Below are positions 44,086-51,696 of a DNA stretch of 64,000 nucleotides, one piece after another. The notes beneath the pieces were generated by a model that was given only the letters and a program-made list of their open reading frames with translations, did no database searches and was not told the origin of the DNA. Numbering within the stretch: position 1 is the stretch's first letter; every line of letters starts with the position of its first letter. This stretch comes from Amycolatopsis anabasis. Its GTDB lineage: Bacteria; Actinomycetota; Actinomycetes; Mycobacteriales; Pseudonocardiaceae. The DNA is taken from contig NZ_VTHK01000027.1 in the NCBI RefSeq assembly GCF_009765355.1, positions 62,001 through 126,000 of the forward strand, written 5' to 3'. The position numbers and the translations under genes were made by a program.

Positions 44086-45093
44086 GTGAACGACCGTCCG
44101 GAGTGGACAAACCTGCCCGATCTGGCGGCGCGGCGGTTCGGTGGCACGGTGATGCGGGCGACCGACGAGCTGTTCGCCGAGAAGGAGAACCTGATCAACG
44201 ACTGGGTTCCCCGGCACCAGCCGGAGACCTTCGGTCCCAAGGGGCAGGTCTACGACGGCTGGGAAACCCGGCGGCGCCGCGAACCGGGGGTGGACCACGC
44301 GGTGGTGCGGCTCGGGCTGCCCGGCGTGGTTTCCGGGGTGGTCGTGGACACCGCGTTCTTCAAGGGCAACTACCCGCCGTTCGTCTCGGTGGAGGCGTGT
44401 GCCGTGGACGGTTACCCGAGCGCGGACGAGCTGTCCGGCTGGGAGACGGTGGTGCCGAAGTCGCCGGTTTCCGGGCACACCGAGAACTTCTTCCCGGTGG
44501 AGCCGGGGCGGCGGTACACCCACGTCCGGCTGACCATGCACCCCGACGGCGGGGTCGCCCGGCTGCGCGTGCACGGCCGGCCGATCGCCGATCCGGGCCT
44601 GGTCGACCTGGGCGCGCTCGACCTCGCCGCGCTGGAGAACGGCGGCGAGATCACCGGGTGCAGCAACATGTTCTATTCGTCACCGAGCAACATGCTCGCG
44701 CCCGGCCTGGCGGCGCACCAGGCCGAAGGCTGGGAAACCGCGCGCCGCCGCGACGACGGCAACGACTGGGCGACGCTCCGGCTCGCCGGGGCCGGGGTGA
44801 TCCGGCTGGCGGAACTGGACACCAGCAACCTCAAGGGCAACGCCCCCGGCTGGGCCTCGCTCAGCGGTTCGGTGTCCGATGTGGACGAACCGGATGCGTG
44901 GTTCGAGTTGTTGCCGCGCACCCGGTTGCAGCCGGACACCCGGCACCGGTTCGTGGTGCCCGAACAGCGCGAGGTGACCCACGTGCGGCTGGACATCTAT
45001 CCGGACGGTGGCCTGGCCCGGCTGCGGTTGCACGGCGGCCTCACCGAACGCGGCCGCAAGGAGTTCACCGATCGCTTCGACTCCAGCCGCTGA
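44086..45093 (+). CDS. alc: Allantoicase
   Basis: Cleaves allantoate to ureidoglycolate and urea. The 335-residue protein contains the family's two similar beta-jelly-roll halves, seen as paired motifs: DGWETRRRREPG with DTAFFKGNYP, then EGWETARRRDDGNDW with DTSNLKGNAP. Paired ends THVRLTMHPDGGVARLR and THVRLDIYPDGGLARLR also match. GTG 44086 has AGGAGG upstream. It ends the operon; the next enzyme, a ureidoglycolate lyase, is not seen. Confidence 0.95.
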   Translation: MNDRPEWTNLPDLAARRFGGTVMRATDELFAEKENLINDWVPRHQPETFGPKGQVYDGWETRRRREPGVDHAVVRLGLPGVVSGVVVDTAFFKGNYPPFVSVEACAVDGYPSADELSGWETVVPKSPVSGHTENFFPVEPGRRYTHVRLTMHPDGGVARLRVHGRPIADPGLVDLGALDLAALENGGEITGCSNMFYSSPSNMLAPGLAAHQAEGWETARRRDDGNDWATLRLAGAGVIRLAELDTSNLKGNAPGWASLSGSVSDVDEPDAWFELLPRTRLQPDTRHRFVVPEQREVTHVRLDIYPDGGLARLRLHGGLTERGRKEFTDRFDSSR

Positions 45094-45097
45094 CCAC

Positions 45098-46069
45098 TCA
45101 CGACCAGGAACCGCGGGTTTCCAGTTCGTCTCGTTGGGCCCGGATGAACACCCGGTAGCGGGCCGGGCTCATCTGGACGGCACGCTGGAAGTGCTCGCGC
45201 AGGGACGCCGGGCAACTGAACCCCGTCGAGCGCGCGATGGCCTCGACCGGTTGATCGGTGCGTTCGAGCAGGTTCTGCGCGAGGTTGAGCCGCTGGAACA
45301 GGATCCACCGCCGCGGGGAGACCCCGACCTCCGCCTTGAACCGGCGCGTCAGCGTGCGTTCGGACAGATGCACCCGGGCCGCGAGGTCGCTCAACGTCAG
45401 CCGCTGGTCGAGGTTCTGCGTGATCCATTCGCGCAACGCGCCGAGACTCCGGTCATCGGACACCGGCCCGCCGCGGTGCTCGGCGAACGCCATCCGGCGC
45501 TCCGCGAAGGCGGCCGCGTCCGCGCCGTGGTCCGCGCGGATCAGGTGCAGGCACAACCCGATCATCTCCGCCTCACCGCCGGAGGTGAACACCCGATCGT
45601 CGGCATCGACGTACAGCGCGTCCGGCACGACCGTGATCTGCGGGAACCGCCGCGCCAGCAGGGACGCGCGCGCCCGGTGCGTGGTCGCCCGGCGATCGTC
45701 CAGCAGCCCGGCCTCGGCCAGCAGGAAGGCCCCGTCGCACAGGCCGACCACCCGGCGCCCGGCGGCGTGCGCCCGGCGCAGCGACACCAGCACGTCCTCG
45801 TCGTGCGGATAGTCGACATCGGCGAATCCCGTCACGATCACGGTGTCCGCCGCTTCGAGCAGTTCCAGGTCGCCGTGCACCCCCGCGTGCAGCCCGCATT
45901 GGCACCGGACCGGTTCGCCGTCCCGGCTCGCGATGCGAACGCGATAACACGGATCGAGGCCGCCCTCGGCCGGCGCGTAACCGGCGAGGCCGTCTTCGAA
46001 GACGTGCCAGGGAACGGTCAGGTCGAAGAGGACGGCACCGGGCGACGCCAGCACCACCACATCGTGCAT
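45098..46069 (-). CDS. GlxA-type AraC regulator (DJ-1/PfpI sensor domain plus AraC HTH)
   Basis: A 323-residue regulator. N-terminal DJ-1/PfpI-like domain (about 1-180) with the nucleophile elbow GLCDGAFLLAEAGLL, cysteine retained. The C-terminal AraC helix-turn-helix pair is LTLSDLAARVHLSERTLTRRF and PVEAIARSTGFSCPASLREHF (each near 20 residues). It converges on allantoicase with a 4-base gap. Its position suggests a role in purine or amide nitrogen use, but relatives respond to varied amines and the target is unknown. Confidence 0.85.
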   Translation of the reverse strand: MHDVVVLASPGAVLFDLTVPWHVFEDGLAGYAPAEGGLDPCYRVRIASRDGEPVRCQCGLHAGVHGDLELLEAADTVIVTGFADVDYPHDEDVLVSLRRAHAAGRRVVGLCDGAFLLAEAGLLDDRRATTHRARASLLARRFPQITVVPDALYVDADDRVFTSGGEAEMIGLCLHLIRADHGADAAAFAERRMAFAEHRGGPVSDDRSLGALREWITQNLDQRLTLSDLAARVHLSERTLTRRFKAEVGVSPRRWILFQRLNLAQNLLERTDQPVEAIARSTGFSCPASLREHFQRAVQMSPARYRVFIRAQRDELETRGSWS

Positions 46070-46445
46070 ATCCGGAAACCCCCCGGTGTCCGTTCGCTCT
46101 GCCCCCGATTCTCACAGAATTCAATTGAGGTCCGCTATAGCGTGCGTGAAGAAATTCAATCGGATTATTCCCTCGCGAGGCGCCTGTCTCTCCCGCCGCG
46201 GGAGCGTTCATTCTTGATCGCGTGAAGGCCGAGCTGATCCGGCGGCGCCTGCTGGCCACTTTGGACCGGTTCCGGACCGTGCCGGTTTCGCCGAGCGGGA
46301 TCCGGCCGGATTGCGTACCATCTTGCGCCAACCCGTCCGGGACACGCCTACAGACGGGTGACGAGCAAAGCGGTTCAAGATCGAACTCGGTAGATCTGCG
46401 TGCGGCGACGGGCCGGGGGCGGGCCGTCGAACCTCGGGAGGTTTC
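46070..46445. promoter_or_regulatory. 376-base divergent intergenic region, GlxA-type gene / STAS gene
   Basis: This gap holds the promoters of both flanking genes. A direct repeat, AATTCAATTG (46118-46127) and AATTCAATCG (46153-46162), 35 bases apart, stands out in the A/T-rich part near the regulator start. An open frame (GTG 46222 to 46449) has no ribosome site or recognisable product and is not called. No hairpin terminator or RNA gene was recognised. Confidence 0.4.
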
Positions 46446-46778
46446 GTGACCGTGACACTGTCCACCCGCAACGCCGAAGCTTGCACCGTCGTCGAGGTTG
46501 GCGGTGAAATAGATCAGGACAGCTCGACCCGGATCCGCGAGCATGTCGACGAGCTGATCGGCGGCGCCCGCTATCGGCTGATCTTCGACCTCGAGCACCT
46601 CGACCGCTTCGACTCCGCGGGGGTCGACGCGCTCGAGTACGCGTTGAAACAGGCCGGCGAGCACGACGGTTCGGTCCGGCTGGTGTGCGACCGGGAGCGG
46701 GTGTTGCGGGTGCTCCGGGACAACGGCAACCGCGTGCCGGTCTACCCCTCGGTGGAAGCCGCGCTCGCCGCCGGTTGA
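46446..46778 (+). CDS. STAS-domain anti-sigma factor antagonist-like protein
   Basis: A 110-residue single STAS domain: TVVEVGGEIDQDSSTRIREHV, IFDLEHLDRFDSAGVDALEYAL. In SpoIIAA/RsbV proteins a serine of the DSSG/DSTG loop is phosphorylated by an anti-sigma kinase; here the loop reads DSAG, so one candidate site is lost and the other kept. It may antagonise an anti-sigma factor encoded elsewhere; no such partner is in the window. GTG 46446 follows GGGAGG. It ends 4 bases from the convergent CoA-binding gene. Confidence 0.85.
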   Translation: MTVTLSTRNAEACTVVEVGGEIDQDSSTRIREHVDELIGGARYRLIFDLEHLDRFDSAGVDALEYALKQAGEHDGSVRLVCDRERVLRVLRDNGNRVPVYPSVEAALAAG

Positions 46779-46781
46779 GCC

Positions 46782-47315
46782 TCAGGGCTTCGACTGGCGG
46801 CGGGAGCTGATCACACCGGTGTTGAACCCGGCCAGGTGCAGCCCACCCGCGAACCGCGCGTGCTCGATCTTCACGCAGCGGTTCATCACCACGTCCAGAC
46901 CCGCGTCGGTGGCGTGCTGGGCGACCGGTTCGTGCCACAGACCGAGCTGCAGCCAGAGCGTGCGGGCGCCCGCGGCGATCACGTCCGCGGCGACCTGCGG
47001 CAGGTCCTCGTGCTTGCGGAACACGCTCACCAGGTCCACACCGCCGGGCACCTCCTCCAGCGACGGGTACACCGGCTGCCCGAGCAGTTCGTCGAGCCGC
47101 GGGTTGACGAAGTTGACCTGGTAGTCGCTGGAGGACAGCAGATAGGTGGCCACGAAATAGCTCGGCCGCGCGGGATTGTTCGAAGCGCCGACGATCGTCA
47201 CCGATTTCGTCCGCGACAGCAGGCTCAGCCGTTCCCGCGCGGTGGGCGGGGTCCAGGTGAGCACGTCGTCCACGGCCCGGATCCCGCCTTCGGGCACGGT
47301 GGTTTCCAAGGTCAT
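46782..47315 (-). CDS. CoA-binding-fold protein (YccU-like)
   Basis: A 177-residue Rossmann-fold CoA-binding domain: SVTIVGASNNPARPSYFVATYL near residue 40-60 (listed with one or two residues to spare), VNPRLDELLGQPVYPSLEEVP, VFRKHEDLPQVAADVIAAG, and LWLQLG with MNRCVKIEH containing the usual late cysteine. Function in this family is poorly known. Its start overlaps the metY stop by 4 bases, so it is co-translated with a sulphur-assimilation enzyme; a link to CoA-thiol or sulphur handling is inference. Confidence 0.85.
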   Translation of the reverse strand: MTLETTVPEGGIRAVDDVLTWTPPTARERLSLLSRTKSVTIVGASNNPARPSYFVATYLLSSSDYQVNFVNPRLDELLGQPVYPSLEEVPGGVDLVSVFRKHEDLPQVAADVIAAGARTLWLQLGLWHEPVAQHATDAGLDVVMNRCVKIEHARFAGGLHLAGFNTGVISSRRQSKP

Positions 47316-48601
47316 GACCGCACCGCCTTGTCCAGCGCCTGGTCGATGTCCCAGAGCAGATCGTCGACGTCCTCCAGGCCGACCGACAACCGGACCAGAT
47401 CCGGGCCGACCCCGCCCGCGCGCAGTTGCTCGTCCGAAAGCTGCTGGTGCGTGGTGGAAGCCGGGTGGATGACCAGTGTCCGGGCGTCACCGACATTGGC
47501 CAGATGCGACAACAGCTCCACGGATTCGACGAACGTCTCGCCCGCGGCCCGGCCACCGCGCACCCCGAACGAGAACACCGCACCGGGACCGCCCGGGAGG
47601 TACCGCCGCGCCAGGTCGTGGTGCGGATGGGACGGCAGGCCCGCGTAGGCCACCCAGTCCACGCGCGGATCGGCCTCCAGGTACTCGGCGACCGCGCGGG
47701 CGTTCGCCACGTGCGCGTCCATCCGCTGCGGCAGGGTTTCCACGCCCTGCAACAACAGGAACGCCGAATGCGGCGACAGCACGGCGCCGATGTCGCGCAA
47801 CTGTTCGGCGCGCAGGCGGGTGCAGAACGCGTACTCGCCGAAGTTCTCCCAGTACTTCAACCCGCCGTAGCTGGGCACCACCTCGGTCATTCGCGGGAAT
47901 TTCCCGTTGCCCCAGTTGAACTTCCCGGATTCCACGACGATGCCGCCGAGCGTGGTGCCGTGCCCGCCGAGGAACTTCGTCGCCGAGTGCAGCACGATGT
48001 CCGCGCCGTGTTCGATCGGCCGGCACAGGTACGGCGTGGCCAGCGTCGCGTCCACCACGAGCGGCAGATCGTGCGCGTGCGCGAGATCGGCCAGCCCGGC
48101 CAGATCCGCCACGTTCCCGCTCGGGTTGCCGATGACCTCGGTGAAGATCAGCCGGGTCTTGTCGGTGATCGCGGTCGCGTAGTCATCGAGTGAGTCGCCC
48201 GCGACGAAGGTGGTGTCCACACCGAACCGCCGCAGCGTGCCGTCGAGCTGGGTGACCGTGCCGCCGTAGAGCCCGCTCGCCGAGACGATGTGCTCGCCCG
48301 CCTCGGCCAGCGCGGAGAACGTGAGGAACTCGGCGGCCTGCCCGCTGCTGGTGGCGACGCCGCCGATCCCGCCTTCCAGACTGGCCAGCCGCTCCTCGAA
48401 CGCGGCCACCGTCGGGTTGCCGATCCGGCTGTAGATGTTGCCGTACTTCTGCAGCGCGAACAGGTTCGCCGCGTCCGAGGCGTCCTCGAAGACGAAGCTG
48501 GTGGTCTGGTAGATCGGGACCGCCCGGGCGCCCGTCGCCTGGTCCGGTGTGCCACCGGCGTGCAGGGCGCGGGTGCGGAAGCCCCAACTGCGTTCACTCA
48601 T
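47312..48601 (-). CDS. metY: O-acetylhomoserine sulfhydrylase (PLP enzyme)
   Basis: Makes homocysteine from O-acetylhomoserine and sulphide. The 429-residue Cys/Met-metabolism PLP enzyme starts MSERSWGFRTRALHAGGTPD and has YSRIGNPTVAAFEERLA, the PLP-contact region TSSGQAAEF, and the lysine in LHSATKFLGGHGTT. Length and the long insert (FNWGNGKFPRMTEVVPSYGG) favour MetY over cystathionine gamma-synthase. ATG 48601 was chosen; the upstream 6 codons lack support. The leader on the minus strand (48602-48739) may hold regulation. Confidence 0.93.
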   Translation of the reverse strand: MSERSWGFRTRALHAGGTPDQATGARAVPIYQTTSFVFEDASDAANLFALQKYGNIYSRIGNPTVAAFEERLASLEGGIGGVATSSGQAAEFLTFSALAEAGEHIVSASGLYGGTVTQLDGTLRRFGVDTTFVAGDSLDDYATAITDKTRLIFTEVIGNPSGNVADLAGLADLAHAHDLPLVVDATLATPYLCRPIEHGADIVLHSATKFLGGHGTTLGGIVVESGKFNWGNGKFPRMTEVVPSYGGLKYWENFGEYAFCTRLRAEQLRDIGAVLSPHSAFLLLQGVETLPQRMDAHVANARAVAEYLEADPRVDWVAYAGLPSHPHHDLARRYLPGGPGAVFSFGVRGGRAAGETFVESVELLSHLANVGDARTLVIHPASTTHQQLSDEQLRAGGVGPDLVRLSVGLEDVDDLLWDIDQALDKAVRS

Positions 48602-48739
48602 CAGCGTTACCGTACCCACGACCGCCGTAGTGGAGCCAGGTCTCCCACGGCCTGAGTCGCCGGGACCACAGGGGAGCGCCGGAAGTGGCGGGAACCCGGG
48701 GCAAAGCTGTCCGAAGTGGACTTAGCTTGACGTGGCGAG

Positions 48740-48779
48740 AAAGTTGCCGATTCGGAAAGCTTGCCGAATCGGCAACTTT
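48740..48779. promoter_or_regulatory. Perfect 16-bp-arm operator upstream of tetR (48796)
   Basis: Arms 48740-48755 (aaagttgccgattcgg) and 48764-48779 are exact reverse complements, 8-base spacer containing AAGCTT. It ends 17 bases before the TetR start and lies in the 194-base gap to metY, so it is most likely the autoregulatory operator and may also affect metY. Confidence 0.78.
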
Positions 48780-48795
48780 GTGTAGGGTGGTCGGC

Positions 48796-49422
48796 GTGAC
48801 CACCGAGACCCTGGGCCTTCGCGAGCGCAAGAAGCTCGCGACCCGGCAGGCGCTCAGCGACGCGGCGCTGGCCCTGGCGCTGGAGCACGGGCTGGAGAAC
48901 GTGCGGGTCGAGGACATCGCCGCCGAGGCCGAGGTCTCGACCCGCACGTTCCGGAACTACTTCTCCAGCAAGTACGAAGCCCTCGCCGCGCGGCACCTCG
49001 ACCGGGCGCGGCGAGCCGCGCTCGAACTGCGCGAACGGCCCCGGGACGAACCGCTGTGGGACGCGGTCATCCACGCCACGCTGGCGCAGTGGGACGGTGA
49101 CGACGGCGCCGCGGACCGCAGCCCGTCCGCCGAGGTGACGGCCGGTGTCCGGCGGCTGCTCGCCGAACCCGCTTTCCAGGCCGAGGTCCTCAAGGCCGGT
49201 CTCGCCGCGGACAGCGAGTTCGCCGCGGTCATCGCCGAACGGACCGGGACCGATCCCCGGCACGATCTCTACCCGCGGCTGGTCGCGGCCGCGGTGGGCG
49301 CCACCACGCAGGTGGTCACCGATCAGTGGCTGCGCGCGGATCCGCCGGTTCCGCTCCGGCCGCTGCTGCGCGACGCGTTACGTCAACTCGCCGCCGGATT
49401 GCCCGATCCGTCGGCCACCTGA
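48796..49422 (+). CDS. TetR-family regulator of the downstream hydrolase
   Basis: A 208-residue TetR protein with HTH region LALALEHGLENVRVEDIAAE, STRTFRNYFSSKYEAL (about 25-66). The MftR-like C-terminus includes AEPAFQAEVLKAGLAADSEF. GTG 48796 follows AGGGTGG. A TTA leucine codon is present at 49378-49380. An alpha/beta hydrolase gene starts 15 bases after its stop, so the pair forms an operon under the upstream palindrome. Confidence 0.88.
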   Translation: MTTETLGLRERKKLATRQALSDAALALALEHGLENVRVEDIAAEAEVSTRTFRNYFSSKYEALAARHLDRARRAALELRERPRDEPLWDAVIHATLAQWDGDDGAADRSPSAEVTAGVRRLLAEPAFQAEVLKAGLAADSEFAAVIAERTGTDPRHDLYPRLVAAAVGATTQVVTDQWLRADPPVPLRPLLRDALRQLAAGLPDPSAT

Positions 49423-49437
49423 GATTGGGGGAAGTGG

Positions 49438-50262
49438 ATGACCACGCTGAAGGTGCCCGGAGCCGAGCTCTACTACGAAAAGCGCGGAACCGGGCCGGTG
49501 CTGCTGTTCATCCCCGGCGGCAACGGGGACGCCGGGCTCTACCAGGGGGTGGCCACCGCGCTGGCGGACCGGTACACCACCGTCACCTACGACCGCCGCG
49601 GGTTTTCCCGCAGCCCGCTCGACGGGCCGGTGGACGACGACGCGCGGGTCGAAGCCGACGTCGAGGACGCGAAGCGGTTGCTCGGCGAGTTCACCGATCG
49701 GCCCGCGTACGTGTTCGGCAGTAGTTCCGGCGCCATCGTCGCGCTCGAACTGCTCACCCGGCACCCGGACCGGATCCTTCGCCTGTTCGCGCACGAGCCG
49801 CCGCTGGTGACCCTGCTGCCCGACAGCGAACGGCACCTGGTTCTCCTGGACGACGTGTACGACACCTACCGCACTGTGGGTTTCGGGGCGGCGCTGGCGA
49901 AGTTCCTGCGCGCGACCGGGATCGAGGGAATGGGCGGGCCCGGCGGGCGGGAACCGATCGGCGACACCGCGGAATTCGTGGCGCGCGTGCGGCACAACCT
50001 CGAATTCTGGCTGGAACACGAACTGCGCTCCTACCCGCGCGTGACCCCCGACCTCGCCGCGCTGGAGGCGACCGCGGATCGCCTGGTGCTTTCCGGTGGC
50101 CGCGATTCGCACGACGCCTTTCCCTACTGGCCCAACCAGATCCTGGCCGAGAAACTCGGCCTGCCGATCGTCGACTTCCCGGGCGGCCACATCGGCTACG
50201 GCACCCACGCCACCGATTTCGCCGCCCAGCTAGGGGAAGTCCTGGCCGCGTCCCGCACGTAG
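49438..50262 (+). CDS. Alpha/beta-fold hydrolase
   Basis: A 274-residue hydrolase with the oxyanion region FIPGGNGDAGLYQG, the nucleophile elbow FGSSSGAIVAL (serine in GSSSG, about 95), and the late histidine in DFPGGHIGYG. Substrate unknown; esterase, lactonase or epoxide-type activity are all possible. Co-transcribed with the TetR gene immediately upstream, which suggests induction by its substrate. Confidence 0.85.
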   Translation: MTTLKVPGAELYYEKRGTGPVLLFIPGGNGDAGLYQGVATALADRYTTVTYDRRGFSRSPLDGPVDDDARVEADVEDAKRLLGEFTDRPAYVFGSSSGAIVALELLTRHPDRILRLFAHEPPLVTLLPDSERHLVLLDDVYDTYRTVGFGAALAKFLRATGIEGMGGPGGREPIGDTAEFVARVRHNLEFWLEHELRSYPRVTPDLAALEATADRLVLSGGRDSHDAFPYWPNQILAEKLGLPIVDFPGGHIGYGTHATDFAAQLGEVLAASRT

Positions 50263-50273
50263 CCACCGCTCCC

Positions 50274-50335
50274 GCGAGTCCCCCGTTTCGGTCGCGCGAG
50301 TCCCCCGTTTCGGAACACCGAGTTCCCCGTTCGGG
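50274..50335. repeat. Three tandem 22-base-period repeats
   Basis: GCGAGTCCCCCGTTTCGG at 50274-50291 is repeated exactly at 50296-50313, and an altered copy CCGAGTTCCCCGTTCGGG follows at 50318-50335; starts are 22 bases apart. They lie in the 98-base convergent gap between the hydrolase and the XRE gene. They are not a CRISPR: spacers are only 4 bases. Confidence 0.75.
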
Positions 50336-50360
50336 CACGCGAAACCTCGTCCGGGGCAGC

Positions 50361-50876
50361 TCAACCGAGTGGCGAGATGACCATGACGATCCGGTAACGG
50401 AGGGCGCATGCGTAGCCCTGGAGCGTGCGTACGGTGAACTCGCGCTCGCGCTTTTCCAAGCGGCACACGGTGGGCGCGTCGCAGCCGAAGTAGGCGGCGA
50501 CATCCCGCTGGGTGAGGCCCCGACTGCGGCGCATGCGGACCAGTTCGCCGATGAGGGTGTCGAGTTGGTCGGTGTACGGGTTCGCCGTGGCGGTCTCGGG
50601 CTGGTAGGCCATGGCTTGTCCCTCGGCTTCGTCGTCGCAGCTGTGGCAGTCGTAAATCGGCTCGGGGGCGGGACGGCTGCCGACTTGGTAGAGCAGGCCG
50701 CACAGCGCCGTCACCCATTCGCCCGGCGGCGGTGGGGCGCGGAACTTGGTGCGGTGGCGAACGCCGCCGACCACGGGCCGGTAGCACTCCGGCAACCGCA
50801 ATGCATGCCGTCCACCTGGGAACGAGTCCCCTTCATCGGTCTCGACCGTCCCGTTCTCGTCCACTCGCCAGCTCAT
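50361..50876 (-). CDS. Small XRE-type helix-turn-helix protein
   Basis: A 171-residue protein. A poorly conserved N-terminus contains a CHSCDD pair of cysteines (about 77-80). The C-terminus holds an XRE helix-turn-helix, RRSRGLTQRDVAAYFGCDAP and VCRLEKREREFTV (about 115-150). It ends VMVISPLG. Codon use is less GC-biased than in the core genes. It is divergent from a second XRE gene, the layout of phage-like or integrative-element control genes. Function not known. Confidence 0.7.
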   Translation of the reverse strand: MSWRVDENGTVETDEGDSFPGGRHALRLPECYRPVVGGVRHRTKFRAPPPPGEWVTALCGLLYQVGSRPAPEPIYDCHSCDDEAEGQAMAYQPETATANPYTDQLDTLIGELVRMRRSRGLTQRDVAAYFGCDAPTVCRLEKREREFTVRTLQGYACALRYRIVMVISPLG

Positions 50877-50978
50877 GGCGACGCCTCACCGTCCACGGGT
50901 TCAGTCCTCCTCGACTTGACTGCCTGGGAGTAGTCTCGTCACCACCGACGGTGAAATGAACGGGCGAGGGGTCTGCAC

Positions 50979-51686
50979 GTGTCTGCAAACGATGCAAGCG
51001 AGGAAACCGGCGAGAGTCTGAGATCGGCTCGCCTGTACGTCGGTCTGTCCCTGTCCCAAATGGCGGCTCAGACCGCCTACTCGAAGGCGTACCTTGGGCA
51101 GGTCGAGACGGGCTTACGTCCGGTTACCCTGGACGTGGTCACGGCCTACGAGAGAGTGCTGGGAGACGGCATGCGGCGTCGAGACATCACGCACCCGCGT
51201 CTGATGAAGATCAAGGACTCGGGACACCTTGAGAAAATCCGCCAAGCTGTCGAATCCGGAGATCCGTCGATCTTCGCCGAGGGACCTACGTCTAGCTCTA
51301 TCGACGCCGCGGTGGCTCCAGTTGTCGGGCCGGAGGGGGTCCGGAACTTCCGGCGCTGGGCGGTGGAAGGGAAAACTTCCACTCTGCGGGCCAACGCGGT
51401 CAGCATCGTCGGGTTCCTCCCCGGCCGGGAGAACGCCGAACTGGTAGCAAAGGTGCTGGACGAGGACGCGAAGGTGCGGAGGCTCTGCCTCGCGTCCGAG
51501 GTATCTCGATTGACCCAGATCGACTGGCAGACGTCACTGCGTGTCGCCGACGATCCGACCACCGCCCCGGATCCCAAGAAGCTGGCGGCGAAGCTCGCCA
51601 AGGAGGCCGTCGACCCGAAGGATTCGGAGTCCCGGTGGTGTGCCGGGTACCTGCTTCAGCGGCTGGCCCCCGCTCTGGCGCGATAA
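50979..51686 (+). CDS. XRE-family regulator with a helical C-terminal domain
   Basis: A 235-residue protein. N-terminal XRE domain RSARLYVGLSLSQMAAQTAY, SKAYLGQVETGLRPVTLDVV (about 14-58). The C-terminal about 120 residues are charged and helical (ENAELVAKVLDEDAKVRRLC) and not recognised. A TTA leucine codon is at 51114-51116 (residue 46). It precedes a Nudix gene by 10 bases, probably one transcript. XRE plus Nudix pairs occur in actinomycete integrative elements. Confidence 0.75.
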   Translation: MSANDASEETGESLRSARLYVGLSLSQMAAQTAYSKAYLGQVETGLRPVTLDVVTAYERVLGDGMRRRDITHPRLMKIKDSGHLEKIRQAVESGDPSIFAEGPTSSSIDAAVAPVVGPEGVRNFRRWAVEGKTSTLRANAVSIVGFLPGRENAELVAKVLDEDAKVRRLCLASEVSRLTQIDWQTSLRVADDPTTAPDPKKLAAKLAKEAVDPKDSESRWCAGYLLQRLAPALAR

Positions 51687-51696
51687 GCGAGCGCCG

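Noticed and set aside
41011-44574. Very long open frame antisense to gcl, allB and alc
   Set aside because: It crosses three well-defined genes with intact catalytic motifs and has no recognisable protein features.
46222-46449. Possible 75-codon gene between the GlxA-type gene and the STAS gene
   Set aside because: No ribosome site, no known domain, and the second half reads as random GC-rich sequence. A leader-peptide role cannot be excluded.
48602-48739. Firm SAM riboswitch call upstream of metY
   Set aside because: Only short suggestive pieces are visible; the conserved core and pseudoknot could not be assigned by eye.
50274-50335. CRISPR-like array
   Set aside because: Only three copies with 4-base gaps and the third degenerate; no spacers and no cas genes.
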